Assembly (NCBI GenBank): GCA_903932755.1 | Contig: CAIZHL010000255.1 | Location: 1-7,515, forward strand | Source of the DNA: an uncultured beta proteobacterium | GTDB lineage: Bacteria; Pseudomonadota; Gammaproteobacteria; Burkholderiales; Rhodocyclaceae | Length of the DNA: 7,515 bases | Direction of reading: 5' to 3' | In this document: piece by piece, positions 1-6,205 of the stretch | How the letters are laid out: each line of letters opens with the position of its first letter | Numbering within the stretch: position 1 is the first letter of the stretch | Notes under the pieces: model-generated | Told to the model about the DNA's origin: nothing | Database searches by the model: none | The model's input: the letters and a program-made list of their open reading frames with translations, nothing else | Position numbers and translations under genes: made by a program

Positions 1-599
1 AGGACATCATGACCGTGGCAGCCAACAGCGAAGCAAAGGAAATGGGCCAGCGCCTGTTCCTGACCTACTGTTCGCAGTGCCACGGTTCGGATGCGAAGGG
101 TGCGCGCGGATTCCCCAATCTGACTGACAACGATTGGCTGTTTGGCGGCACGCCGGAGCAGATCAAGGAATCCATCCTCAAGGGTCGCGATGCAATGATG
201 CCGGCCAAGGGTGTCAAGCCTGACCTGAATGGCGACCAGATCAAGGACATCGCCAGCTATGTACGCTCCCTCTCCGGACTGGCGACCGATTCGATTCGTG
301 CCCAGCGCGGCAAGGAATTGTTCGGTCAGGCATGTGCGGCCTGCCATGGTCCTGAAGGCCTCGGCATGGTTGGCGTGGCGCCGAACCTGGCTGACAAGGT
401 CTGGCTCTACAGCGCTTCCGAGGATGTCATCATCGAGACCATCACCAAAGGCCGCGTCAATCGCATGCCTGCATTCGGCGAATTCCTCGGTGATGCCAAG
501 GTACACCTGCTGACCGCCTATGTCTATGGACTTGGCGGCGGCGGGAAAGACGCTCCCGTCGCCGTCCCGGCCGCAGCGGCACCCGCAGAAAAGAAGTAA
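1..599 (+). CDS. ccoP: cbb3-type cytochrome c oxidase subunit III CcoP, C-terminal part (5' end outside window)
   Basis: CcoP is the membrane-anchored di-haem subunit that passes electrons from soluble cytochrome c to the CcoO/CcoN core of the high-affinity cbb3 oxidase. Two class I cytochrome c domains are visible. Counting from the first visible Met (base 9), haem-binding CSQCH is at residues 21-25 and CACCH-type CAACH at 109-113. The likely axial methionines are in MMPAKG (about 63-64) and RMPAFG (about 153). The stretch FPNLTDNDWLFGG is typical of CcoP. The protein ends in an Ala/Pro-rich tail. The reading frame is open to the window edge, and the Met at base 9 has no signal peptide or membrane anchor after it, so it is most likely internal although AGGA at 1-4 resembles a ribosome site. 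The N-terminal anchor and ccoNO should lie upstream. Family call is firm; the true start is not visible. Confidence 0.93.
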   Translation, partial: DIMTVAANSEAKEMGQRLFLTYCSQCHGSDAKGARGFPNLTDNDWLFGGTPEQIKESILKGRDAMMPAKGVKPDLNGDQIKDIASYVRSLSGLATDSIRAQRGKELFGQACAACHGPEGLGMVGVAPNLADKVWLYSASEDVIIETITKGRVNRMPAFGEFLGDAKVHLLTAYVYGLGGGGKDAPVAVPAAAAPAEKK

Positions 600-612
600 A
601 CTGAATGGACTC

Positions 613-639
613 CCCCGGCATACGTGCCGGGGACTTTTT
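613..639 (+). terminator. Intrinsic terminator after ccoP
   Basis: A perfect 8-bp GC-rich stem (CCCCGGCA at 613-620 and TGCCGGGG at 625-632) closes a TACG tetraloop. It is followed by AC and five T residues (635-639). It starts 13 bases after the ccoP stop codon. This is a textbook rho-independent terminator and suggests that the oxidase structural genes are separated, at least partly, from the ccoGH assembly genes. Confidence 0.9.
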
Positions 640-648
640 GCACGGGTC

Positions 649-662
649 TATAAGAATATAGT
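649..662 (+). promoter_or_regulatory. Possible -10 elements for ccoG
   Basis: The short AT-rich gap between the terminator and ccoG contains TATAAG (649-654) and TATAGT (657-662), each 5 of 6 matches to the sigma-70 -10 consensus. No convincing -35 hexamer is placed at the usual distance and no FNR-type box is seen here. Either element would start transcription only about 5-14 bases before the ATG. A promoter is expected because a strong terminator precedes ccoG, but the precise site is uncertain. Confidence 0.35.
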
Positions 663-674
663 AATACGATAATC

Positions 675-2096
675 ATGGCGTCAGGCCCTACCACACAACC
701 GCCGGAGAGCAAGCCGAGCTTCGTCGAAGAGAGCCTTTACGAAGTTCATCAAAAGGTTCATCCGCGCGCGGTGAGCGGCATCTTCGCCACTTGGCGCTGG
801 ACGATGGTCTGGTTCACCCAGCTGATTTTTTACGGAATGTGTTGGCTGCCATGGAACGGGCGGCAAGCGGTGCTGTTCGATCTGGTGGAGCGCAAGTTCT
901 ACATTTTCGGAATGGTCTTCTGGCCGCAGGACGTGATTTTTCTTGCAGTCCTGTTGATCATTTCGGCGTATTCGCTGTTCCTGTTTACCGCCGTCGGAGG
1001 CCGCCTTTGGTGCGGCTATGCCTGTCCGCAGACGGTCTACACTGAGATCTTCACCTGGATCGAACAGAAGATAGAGGGCGAGCGCAATGCGCGCATCAAG
1101 CTCGATGCCTCACCACTGAATGCCCGCAAGCTCTGGCTGCGCAGCGCGAAATATGGATCATGGGCGCTGTTGTCATTCTGGACGGGCTTTACCTTCGTTG
1201 GTTATTTCACACCGATCCAGACCTTGTGGGGATCGGTTTGGAGCTTTTCGTTGGGGCCGTGGGAAACCTTCTGGATGCTTTTCTACGGCGCATTCACTTA
1301 TTTGTTCGCCGGGCACATGCGCGAACAGGTGTGCAAGCACATGTGTCCCTATGCCCGCTTTCAGGGCGTAATGTTCGATCCCGACACGCTGACGATTACC
1401 TACGACACCGAACGCGGCGAGCCGCGTGGTGCGCGAAAAAAAGGGGTCGATCCGAAAGCGATCGAAAAGGGCGATTGCGTGGACTGCGGCATCTGCGTTC
1501 AGGTTTGCCCGACCGGCATCGACATCCGCAAGGGTCTCCAATATGAGTGCATCGGCTGTGCCGCCTGCATCGATGCCTGTGACCAGGTGATGGTCAAGAT
1601 GGATTATTCCAAGGGTCTGATCCGCTACTCCACCGAGCATGCGATCGAAGCGCACTGGGGCTGGAAGGAAATCATCGGCCACGTGGTGCGGCCGCGGGTA
1701 ATCATTTATTCGGCGATTCTGGCGGCGGTTTGTATCGCTTTTGTCTGGGGCATTGCAACCAAGCCGACATTGCGCGTGGACGTTATCCGTGACCGGGCAA
1801 CCCTGGCACGCGAGGTCGAGGGCGGACTCACGGAGAACGTGTACCGGTTACATGTGATAAATGTCTCCGAGGCCCCGCATCGCTACGCGGTCAGCGTGTC
1901 CGGCTTGCAGGGCATAGAAATGGTCGGCGATCGGATCATCGAGGTTCCGGCGGCGGGTTCAAGAAGTTTTGCGGTACAGGTTAGGGTGCCTCCAGACTCG
2001 GGGAAGAAGGGGTCGAACCAGATATTCTTCGACGTGAAGTCTCTGGCCGACGAAAAAGTGGCTGTGCATGAAAAGGCCAGCTTCCTGCAACCATGA
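675..2096 (+). CDS. ccoG: cytochrome c oxidase accessory protein CcoG (FixG/RdxA family)
   Basis: This is a membrane iron-sulfur protein of the cbb3 oxidase assembly pathway; the family has been linked to copper handling for the CcoN active site. The 473-residue length fits full-length CcoG. Hydrophobic segments are near residues 42-60, 87-108, 160-180, 195-213 and 342-361. Conserved cysteines occur in WCGYACPQT (C113, C117) and CKHMCP (C220, C224). Two 4Fe-4S ferredoxin motifs follow, CVDCGICVQVC (C268, 271, 274, 278) and CIGCAACIDAC (C292, 295, 298, 302). The part after the last helix, from about residue 370, corresponds to the Ig-like FixG C-terminal domain. The only in-frame ATG after the upstream stop (TAA at 651) is at 675, so the start is clear, though no Shine-Dalgarno sequence precedes it. 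The end overlaps ccoH. Confidence 0.96.
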   Translation: MASGPTTQPPESKPSFVEESLYEVHQKVHPRAVSGIFATWRWTMVWFTQLIFYGMCWLPWNGRQAVLFDLVERKFYIFGMVFWPQDVIFLAVLLIISAYSLFLFTAVGGRLWCGYACPQTVYTEIFTWIEQKIEGERNARIKLDASPLNARKLWLRSAKYGSWALLSFWTGFTFVGYFTPIQTLWGSVWSFSLGPWETFWMLFYGAFTYLFAGHMREQVCKHMCPYARFQGVMFDPDTLTITYDTERGEPRGARKKGVDPKAIEKGDCVDCGICVQVCPTGIDIRKGLQYECIGCAACIDACDQVMVKMDYSKGLIRYSTEHAIEAHWGWKEIIGHVVRPRVIIYSAILAAVCIAFVWGIATKPTLRVDVIRDRATLAREVEGGLTENVYRLHVINVSEAPHRYAVSVSGLQGIEMVGDRIIEVPAAGSRSFAVQVRVPPDSGKKGSNQIFFDVKSLADEKVAVHEKASFLQP

Positions 2097-2638
2097 AGAA
2101 AGAAAAAATGGATTCGACAGTCGCTCGACCCTGGTACCGCGAACCCTGGCCGTGGATTCTGGCGGCGGGGCCTTTCATCGTGGTCATTGCCGGCATTTAT
2201 ACGGCATGGCTTGCCGTCAAGAGCAACGATGGCCTGGTAACCGACGACTATTACCGGAAAGGCCTGGCTGCCAACCAGACCATCGCGCAAAGCGAGCGTG
2301 CGGTGAAAAGCGGCCTGCGCGCAGGTGTGCGGATTGCGATGGAGACCCTGTCGGTGCGGCTGCAAGCCGGCGACCCGGGGTTCGTGATGCCGCCAACCCT
2401 GCTTCTGACGATCTCGCATCCGACCCGTGCCGGTCTCGACCAGTCTCGCGTCCTGTTGCGCAATGGCGACACGTATTCAGGCGAAGTGCGATTGCCGGCC
2501 GCAGGGCATTGGCTGGTCCTGGTCGAAGATGAGGGCAAGACCTGGCGACTGATGGGCAATGTCGTCCTTCCGGCCAACGGAGAAACCATCATCGGCAACC
2601 CCGGCAAGGCCCCTGCGCCGGCGGATATCCGGAACTGA
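2093..2638 (+). CDS. ccoH: FixH/CcoH family cbb3 oxidase assembly protein
   Basis: CcoH/FixH is a small single-span membrane protein needed for assembly or stability of cbb3 oxidase. The 181-residue product has a short basic N-terminus, one membrane helix (about residues 20-40, starting WPWILAAGPF), and the family hallmark DDYYRKGL at 51-58, followed by a periplasmic beta-rich domain. The ATG at 2093 overlaps the ccoG stop as ATGA, which suggests translational coupling. A second in-frame ATG at 2108 would only remove five residues; neither has a strong ribosome site. The order ccoP-ccoG-ccoH is the usual one in proteobacteria. Family assignment rests on the position, the topology and the DDYY motif. 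Confidence 0.9.
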   Translation: MKKEKMDSTVARPWYREPWPWILAAGPFIVVIAGIYTAWLAVKSNDGLVTDDYYRKGLAANQTIAQSERAVKSGLRAGVRIAMETLSVRLQAGDPGFVMPPTLLLTISHPTRAGLDQSRVLLRNGDTYSGEVRLPAAGHWLVLVEDEGKTWRLMGNVVLPANGETIIGNPGKAPAPADIRN

Positions 2639-2650
2639 CTTTTCATAGAT

Positions 2651-2656
2651 AGGAGA
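2651..2656 (+). promoter_or_regulatory. Ribosome binding site of the DUF3149 small gene
   Basis: AGGAGA lies 7 bases before the ATG at 2664. It is a near-perfect Shine-Dalgarno sequence and is the main support that the 46-codon frame is translated. Confidence 0.8.
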
Positions 2657-2663
2657 TAGCGTC

Positions 2664-2804
2664 ATGGAAGCTTGGAAACTTTTGGTCGGTAGCGACATTG
2701 GTCTTCTCAGTCTATTCACTATCGGTGCTGTGATCGTCATGGGCATCTACTTCGTCGTGTACGCCAGGAAGAAGGCCGAAGAAGACGCGAAAAACGCGAA
2801 GTAG
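2664..2804 (+). CDS. DUF3149-type small membrane protein (46 aa)
   Basis: A 46-residue protein begins MEAWKLLVGSDIGLLSL and contains one strongly hydrophobic helix (about residues 13-34, with the stretch LFTIGAVIVMGIYFVVYA) followed by a charged Lys/Glu-rich tail. The pattern of a short amphipathic N-terminus, 'S-D-x-G-L-x-S' and a single helix matches the DUF3149 family, small proteins found in betaproteobacteria, often beside fixH. It sits 25 bases after ccoH with a strong ribosome site. Its function is unknown. By size and position it could be a small structural or assembly subunit of the oxidase, comparable to CcoQ or CcoS, but it has no sequence feature that proves that. Confidence 0.82.
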   Translation: MEAWKLLVGSDIGLLSLFTIGAVIVMGIYFVVYARKKAEEDAKNAK

Positions 2805-2835
2805 GCTGGACAACGCCGACTCGGGGAGACGAACA

Positions 2836-3108
2836 ATGCAAAAAATCCTGTGGGTGCTGTGGCCTTCGTTTCTCGTTGCCGGAGTTGCCGAAGGCATTTT
2901 TTTCACGGTGATCGATCCGCAGGAACTCTACCTGTTCGGCGAGCCGGTGCACTTCTCGAAGATCGCTACTTATTCGATCGGCTTTTTCGGATTCTGGATT
3001 GTTTGCGCCGCGTCCAGCCTGATGACCTGGTTTCTGCAACTCAGCGCAGCGGAAGTTAACAAGGGCGTGGGCAGCGATCCAGGGGCCGCCGGGGGAACCG
3101 GAAACTAG
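2836..3108 (+). CDS. conserved two-helix membrane protein of unknown function (90 aa)
   Basis: The product has two hydrophobic segments, residues about 4-26 (start LWVLWPSFLVAG) and 44-68 (around GFFGFWIVCAASSL), joined by a short polar loop with DPQELYLFG, and a Gly-rich polar C-terminus. The ribosome site GGGGAGA (2823-2829) is 6 bases from the ATG and the gene follows the DUF3149 gene by 31 bases, so it is probably the last gene of the ccoGH transcript. I recognise no named family. The aromatic and glycine-rich helices suit a small partner of a membrane complex; a role with the cbb3 oxidase is inferred from position only. Confidence 0.8.
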   Translation: MQKILWVLWPSFLVAGVAEGIFFTVIDPQELYLFGEPVHFSKIATYSIGFFGFWIVCAASSLMTWFLQLSAAEVNKGVGSDPGAAGGTGN

Positions 3109-3137
3109 AAAAACCCGACGCCTGCCTTTGGCCGGGT
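3109..3137 (-). terminator. Hairpin terminator between convergent operons
   Basis: Read on the minus strand, ACCCG (3137-3133) and GGC/GCC arms form an 8-bp stem interrupted by a two-base bulge, around a 7-base loop (3123-3129), followed directly by five T residues (complement of 3109-3113). This is a good rho-independent terminator for the hemerythrin gene that ends at 3137. On the plus strand the same hairpin follows the 90-aa gene, but the T tract there is weak, so it may end both operons with unequal strength. Confidence 0.72.
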
Positions 3138-3745
3138 CAGTTTCCCGGGCCCGGCGCCTTGTTTCTTCCGGGGCCGACACCGATCGGAGGTGGCGCCAGG
3201 TTCACGATGCGGCTGAACAGATCCCGACATTCCTGGTCGGTTTCGGCATCGAAGCGCGGATCGCCGTTTTCACTGAAGGCCGCGCCGATCTCGACCCAGT
3301 CTTCGGCCGTAAGGTATTTCCGTGCCATGGGAATCAGGATGCTTTCCTCGAGAGCCATGTGCTTCAGGATTTCATTGCCCAATTTTTCGACGGCGCCGGA
3401 AAATTTGTCGAGTCCATCGGCAACCCCGGCCTCGTACTGGCCCAGCGCGAGTTCCAGTTCGCGCACATGTTGCGTGCCGGCGCTGTGCTGCTGCTCGAGT
3501 TCGGCCAGCACCTTGTCGGCCTCTTGCGTCCGCTGGCGCAGCCTCGCGAACAGATAGGAGTTTTCTTTCGGATGATGCAGCTTCTCCGAAAACTCGTCGA
3601 GGTAATAAATCATCGCCCAAAGCACACGAAAATCCGGTGGGGCATTTTTCGTCTGGCTATTGCGAACGAGGTAACGTAGTCCATGTACCACTGCGGCCAG
3701 CGAGCGGTGCTCGTCGTGAATAGTGCTCAGCGCCGAATTAAGCAT
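3137..3745 (-). CDS. hemerythrin HHE domain protein (202 aa)
   Basis: Hemerythrin-like proteins hold a non-haem di-iron site in a four-helix bundle and bind or react with oxygen, NO or peroxide, or sense oxygen or iron. A full ligand-like set is visible: H13 in HDEHRSL, H57 and E61 (HHPKEN), H87 in QQHSAG, and H129 with E133 (HMALEES). The bundle is followed by about 65 residues ending in a Pro/Gly-rich tail. The frame is open upstream for another 69 codons, but that part overlaps the uspA gene in a different frame. I chose the ATG at 3745 because GAAGGGG lies about 10 bases upstream and HHE proteins usually start just before the first His. It is 20 bases downstream of uspA, so the two form an operon. 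The specific ligand is not predictable. Confidence 0.88.
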   Translation of the reverse strand: MLNSALSTIHDEHRSLAAVVHGLRYLVRNSQTKNAPPDFRVLWAMIYYLDEFSEKLHHPKENSYLFARLRQRTQEADKVLAELEQQHSAGTQHVRELELALGQYEAGVADGLDKFSGAVEKLGNEILKHMALEESILIPMARKYLTAEDWVEIGAAFSENGDPRFDAETDQECRDLFSRIVNLAPPPIGVGPGRNKAPGPGN

Positions 3746-3765
3746 GACTGCAAGTACCCCTTCGT

Positions 3766-4209
3766 TCAGCGGTAGACGAGGACCGGAATCTTCGAATGGG
3801 TGAGTACTTTTTGTGTTTCCGAGCCGAGCAGCAGGCCGCTGAATCCGCGCCGGCCGTGCGAAGCCATGAAAATCAGGTCGGCACTGGCGGCTTCCGCGGC
3901 TGCAATGATGGCCTCGTAGGGGATGTCGCTGACGGAACTCACCGATCCGCAAACCACGCCTTCGGCTTTTGCGGCAGATTCGTGAGCGGCCAGAATCTCC
4001 CGCGCTTGTTGATCGGCCATTTCAGCGAATTTGTCGGGCGTGGTGGGGTCGATCAACGCCCCTTCGCCATAAAAGGCCACCGGGTAATCCGGTTTCGCGA
4101 AAAAGAACGTGATCTTCGCGCTTGTTTCCTTGGCAAACGCGATCGCGCGCTTGACCGTGTCGGATGATAGCGGCGAGCCGTCGGTGGGAACGAGTATGTG
4201 CTTGAACAT
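3766..4209 (-). CDS. universal stress protein, UspA family
   Basis: This is a 147-residue single-domain Usp. It begins with the family pattern KHILVPTDGS (Asp10) and ends with the nucleotide-binding loop SHGRRGFSGLLLGS at about 117-130, then a final strand ending PVLVYR. The loop fits the ATP-binding G-x2-G-x9-G(S/T) signature except that the first Gly is Ala, a common variant; ATP binding is likely but not certain. AAAGGA lies about 9 bases before the ATG. Usp proteins are cytoplasmic dimers that help survival under starvation or oxygen limitation. Here the gene is first in an operon with a hemerythrin and has an FNR-type box 56 bases upstream, so low-oxygen induction is likely. Confidence 0.93.
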   Translation of the reverse strand: MFKHILVPTDGSPLSSDTVKRAIAFAKETSAKITFFFAKPDYPVAFYGEGALIDPTTPDKFAEMADQQAREILAAHESAAKAEGVVCGSVSSVSDIPYEAIIAAAEAASADLIFMASHGRRGFSGLLLGSETQKVLTHSKIPVLVYR

Positions 4210-4238
4210 GGGATCGGGTCCTTTGGGTGGATAACATC

Positions 4239-4244
4239 AGCCTA
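4239..4244 (-). promoter_or_regulatory. Possible -10 element for uspA-hemerythrin operon
   Basis: On the minus strand the hexamer is TAGGCT, which keeps the T, A and final T that matter most in the -10 consensus but only 3 of 6 positions overall. It is 21 bases from the FNR-type box, against 22 in a typical class II FNR promoter. TGTTAT at 4231-4236 is an alternative, 4 of 6. Both are weak alone; the spacing to the box gives them some weight. Confidence 0.4.
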
Positions 4245-4265
4245 GCGTACCAACGAATAGCAAGC

Positions 4266-4279
4266 TTGATCAAGGTCAA
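4266..4279. promoter_or_regulatory. FNR/ANR-type operator between uspA and phaC
   Basis: TTGATCAAGGTCAA fits TTGAT-N4-ATCAA at 9 of 10 defined positions; the TTGAT-N4-GTCAA form is common for ANR/FNR/DNR-type regulators. It lies in the divergent intergenic region, 56 bases from the uspA start and 93 from the phaC start. A -10-like hexamer sits at class II distance on the uspA side but not on the phaC side, so uspA is the more probable activated target. An effect on phaC is possible. Confidence 0.75.
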
Positions 4280-4361
4280 CAGCAGACCGAACTATACCCG
4301 CGCGGCATCGGGCACAATAGGGTCGAGGTGGTGGCGGATCAAGGCCTACCGTCCGCGAAGT

Positions 4362-4365
4362 GGAG
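4362..4365 (+). promoter_or_regulatory. Ribosome binding site that sets the phaC start
   Basis: GGAG lies 7 bases before the ATG at 4373. The GTG at 4328, which would extend the protein by 15 residues, has no ribosome site at the proper distance. This favours the ATG at 4373. Confidence 0.75.
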
Positions 4366-4372
4366 ATCCATC

Positions 4373-6106
4373 ATGAGCAACGGCAAATCAGGCAAACCCC
4401 CAGCGACCCCGCAAGCTGCATGGCGCGCCGTGCATCAGGCGGTCGAGGCCAAGGTCGACCCGATCGGGATGACCACCCCGCTGATGCATGCACAGTTGGC
4501 CTGGTTGTCGCATCCGCAGGAAATGTCAGAGACGCTGACGGAGTTCTCGGCCCGGTTGTGGGAACTGCAGGTGCATTCCTGGCACCGTGCGCTGGGCATG
4601 GCCAGCAAGGATGTCGTGTCACCCAATCCCGACGATACGCGCTTTGCCGATCCGGTCTGGAGCGAATCCGCAAGCTGGGACATCGTCAAGGAGTGGTACC
4701 TGATGATGACCCACCAGGTGCAGGACATGCTCTATGACACGCCGGGCCTGTCGAATCGCGACCGGCGCCGCGCCGCGTTCTGGTGGCGCAAATGGCTAAA
4801 CGCGATGGCGCCGACCAACTTTCTGCTGACCAATCCGGCGGCCATGCAGAAAGCCATGGAAACCCGTGGCGAAAGCCTGCTCAAGGGCTTCAACAATTTT
4901 GTGTCGGATTTCCAGGCAGGTGACGTGCAGATGGCGCGGCCGACCGATTTCACGGTCGGCAAGGACTTGGGGACGACACCCGGCAAAGTGGTATTCCGCA
5001 ATCAGCTGCTGGAAGTACTGCACTACACGCCGACCCGCGAAAAAGTTTTCGAAACGCCCATCGTCATCGTTACGCCGTGGATCAACAAGTTCTACATCCT
5101 GGACCTGAACGCGAAGAAGAGCATGGTGAAGTTTCTGGTCGACCAGGGATTCGACGTCTATATCACCAGTTGGAAGAACCCGACGGCGGACATGCGCGAT
5201 GTCACCTTCGACGACTACCTGATGGAAGGCGTCGGCCGCATCATCGAAACCGCGCAAGGCATCTCCGGGTCCGCCAAGGTGCATGCCGTCGGCTACTGCA
5301 TCGGCGGTGCGGCGCTGGCAGCCTGGATGGCATGGGCCAACGCGCATTACGCGAAGGCCGATGTGCCGGTCGAGGTGGTCACCCTGTTGACCACGCTGGT
5401 GGATTATCACAAGCCGGGCGACATCGAAGTGTTCCTCGACGAGAGCAGCATCAAGTGGCTGGAAAAGTCGATGGCCGAAAAAGGCTACCTCGACGGCAAG
5501 GAAATGGCTTCGGCATTCCGCCTGCTGCGCTCCAACAGCCTGGTCTGGCATTACGTGGTCCGCGGCTATCTGTTCGGCGAGGCGCCGCCGCCCTTCGATG
5601 TGCTGTTCTGGAATATGGATTCGACCCGCATGCCGGCCGCGATGCATAGCTGGTACCTGCGCAACCTCTACCTGGAAAACCTGCTGATCAAGAAGGACGC
5701 GCTGAAACTGGCCGGCGAGAACATCGACCTTGGGCGGATCACCCAGCCGTTGTATGTTGTATCGGCCGAGGACGATCACATTGCCCCTTGGCGGCAGACC
5801 TTCCGCATCAACAACTTCGTTGCCGGTCCGCGCCGTTACGTTTTGTCGACCTCCGGCCACATCCTCGGCATCGTCAACCCGGTGGTGAGCCCGCCCAAGC
5901 GTGATTACCGTGTCGGTGCGGCCGAACGGCACGATACGCCGGAGGATTGGCGCGAGCGGGCGGAACTGCATCATGGCAGTTGGTGGGAAGACTGGATGGC
6001 CTGGCTGAAGCCGCAATCGGGCAGGCTGGTGGCCGCGCCACCCGTCGCGACAAAGAAGTTTCCGGCATTGGCCGACGCTCCCGGCACCTATGTGCTTGAG
6101 CCATGA
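4373..6106 (+). CDS. phaC: class I poly(3-hydroxyalkanoate) synthase PhaC
   Basis: PhaC polymerises (R)-3-hydroxyacyl-CoA, usually 3-hydroxybutyryl-CoA, into polyester storage granules at the granule surface. From the ATG at 4373 the protein has 577 residues, normal for class I synthases. The N-terminal PhaC_N domain covers roughly residues 90-260, and an alpha/beta-hydrolase core follows. The lipase-like box GYCIGG carries the nucleophile Cys309; the other catalytic residues are Asp468 (in EDDHIAPW) and His496 (in SGHILGIVNP). Relative spacing agrees with the C319-D480-H508 triad of the Cupriavidus necator enzyme. Several Trp-rich stretches (WYLMM, FWWRKW) are also typical. No phaA, phaB, phaP or phaR is in the window, so the gene appears to stand alone, divergent from uspA. 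The upstream FNR-type box could link it to oxygen state. Confidence 0.96.
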   Translation: MSNGKSGKPPATPQAAWRAVHQAVEAKVDPIGMTTPLMHAQLAWLSHPQEMSETLTEFSARLWELQVHSWHRALGMASKDVVSPNPDDTRFADPVWSESASWDIVKEWYLMMTHQVQDMLYDTPGLSNRDRRRAAFWWRKWLNAMAPTNFLLTNPAAMQKAMETRGESLLKGFNNFVSDFQAGDVQMARPTDFTVGKDLGTTPGKVVFRNQLLEVLHYTPTREKVFETPIVIVTPWINKFYILDLNAKKSMVKFLVDQGFDVYITSWKNPTADMRDVTFDDYLMEGVGRIIETAQGISGSAKVHAVGYCIGGAALAAWMAWANAHYAKADVPVEVVTLLTTLVDYHKPGDIEVFLDESSIKWLEKSMAEKGYLDGKEMASAFRLLRSNSLVWHYVVRGYLFGEAPPPFDVLFWNMDSTRMPAAMHSWYLRNLYLENLLIKKDALKLAGENIDLGRITQPLYVVSAEDDHIAPWRQTFRINNFVAGPRRYVLSTSGHILGIVNPVVSPPKRDYRVGAAERHDTPEDWRERAELHHGSWWEDWMAWLKPQSGRLVAAPPVATKKFPALADAPGTYVLEP

Positions 6107-6170
6107 GCCATTGGCTTGGCCCACCGTTTGCAGTCGTCCGTTGACTCTCGCACCGGTTCCCCTGGCATTC

Positions 6171-6179
6171 GGGGGGGGG
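6171..6179 (+). repeat. Homopolymeric G9 tract upstream of the second hemerythrin gene
   Basis: Nine consecutive G residues follow CATTC and precede TACTG in the 163-base non-coding gap after phaC. It is 20 bases before the FNR-type box. Such tracts are prone to slippage, in cells and in sequencing. CCCC at 6158-6162 could pair with part of it into a weak hairpin, but there is no T tract, so I do not call a terminator. Confidence 0.85.
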
Positions 6180-6187
6180 TACTGAAT

Positions 6188-6205
6188 CCGTCAAGCGCTT
6201 GACGG
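6188..6205. repeat. 18-bp perfect palindrome
   Basis: CCGTCAAGCGCTTGACGG is identical to its reverse complement over 18 bases. Its right arm (TTGAC) is also the left half of the FNR-type box at 6199-6212. It may be a binding site for a dimeric regulator, or part of one composite operator. Confidence 0.8.

Larger units (their letters stand above)
4210..4372. other. Divergent intergenic region uspA / phaC
   Basis: This 163-base gap holds the control sequences of both genes. It contains the FNR-type box at 4266-4279, overlapped by the short palindromes CAAGCTTG (4261-4268) and CTTGATCAAG (4265-4274). TATACC (4293-4298) and CACAAT (4313-4318), 4 of 6 matches each, are weak -10 candidates for phaC, without a clear -35 element. 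No small gene is evident. Confidence 0.6.

Noticed and set aside
9..599. Independent soluble di-haem cytochrome starting at base 9
   Set aside because: AGGA at 1-4 looks like a ribosome site, but the product would have no signal peptide for haem attachment in the periplasm, and the sequence matches the interior of CcoP.
1173..1682. 169-codon minus-strand frame
   Set aside because: Antisense to the cysteine-rich core of ccoG, with no recognisable domain or ribosome site.
1883..2419. 178-codon minus-strand frame across the ccoG-ccoH junction
   Set aside because: Both plus-strand genes there are well supported, and the antisense product shows no family features.
3746..3952. N-terminal extension of the 202-residue hemerythrin (69 extra codons)
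   Set aside because: It would overlap uspA in another frame, gives a low-complexity Arg/Pro-rich sequence, and the ATG at 3745 has a ribosome site.
4328..4372. GTG start for phaC adding 15 residues
   Set aside because: There is no ribosome site upstream of the GTG, while GGAG is well placed before the ATG at 4373.
4796..6124. 442-codon open frame on the minus strand
   Set aside because: It lies fully antisense to phaC, whose catalytic residues and family motifs are intact. The translation is rich in His, Arg and Gly with no family pattern, as expected for the complement of a GC-rich gene.
6107..6179. Intrinsic terminator for phaC
   Set aside because: Small inverted repeats (AGCC-ATT-GGCT near 6104-6114, and CCCC with the G tract) are present, but stems are short and no T tract follows.
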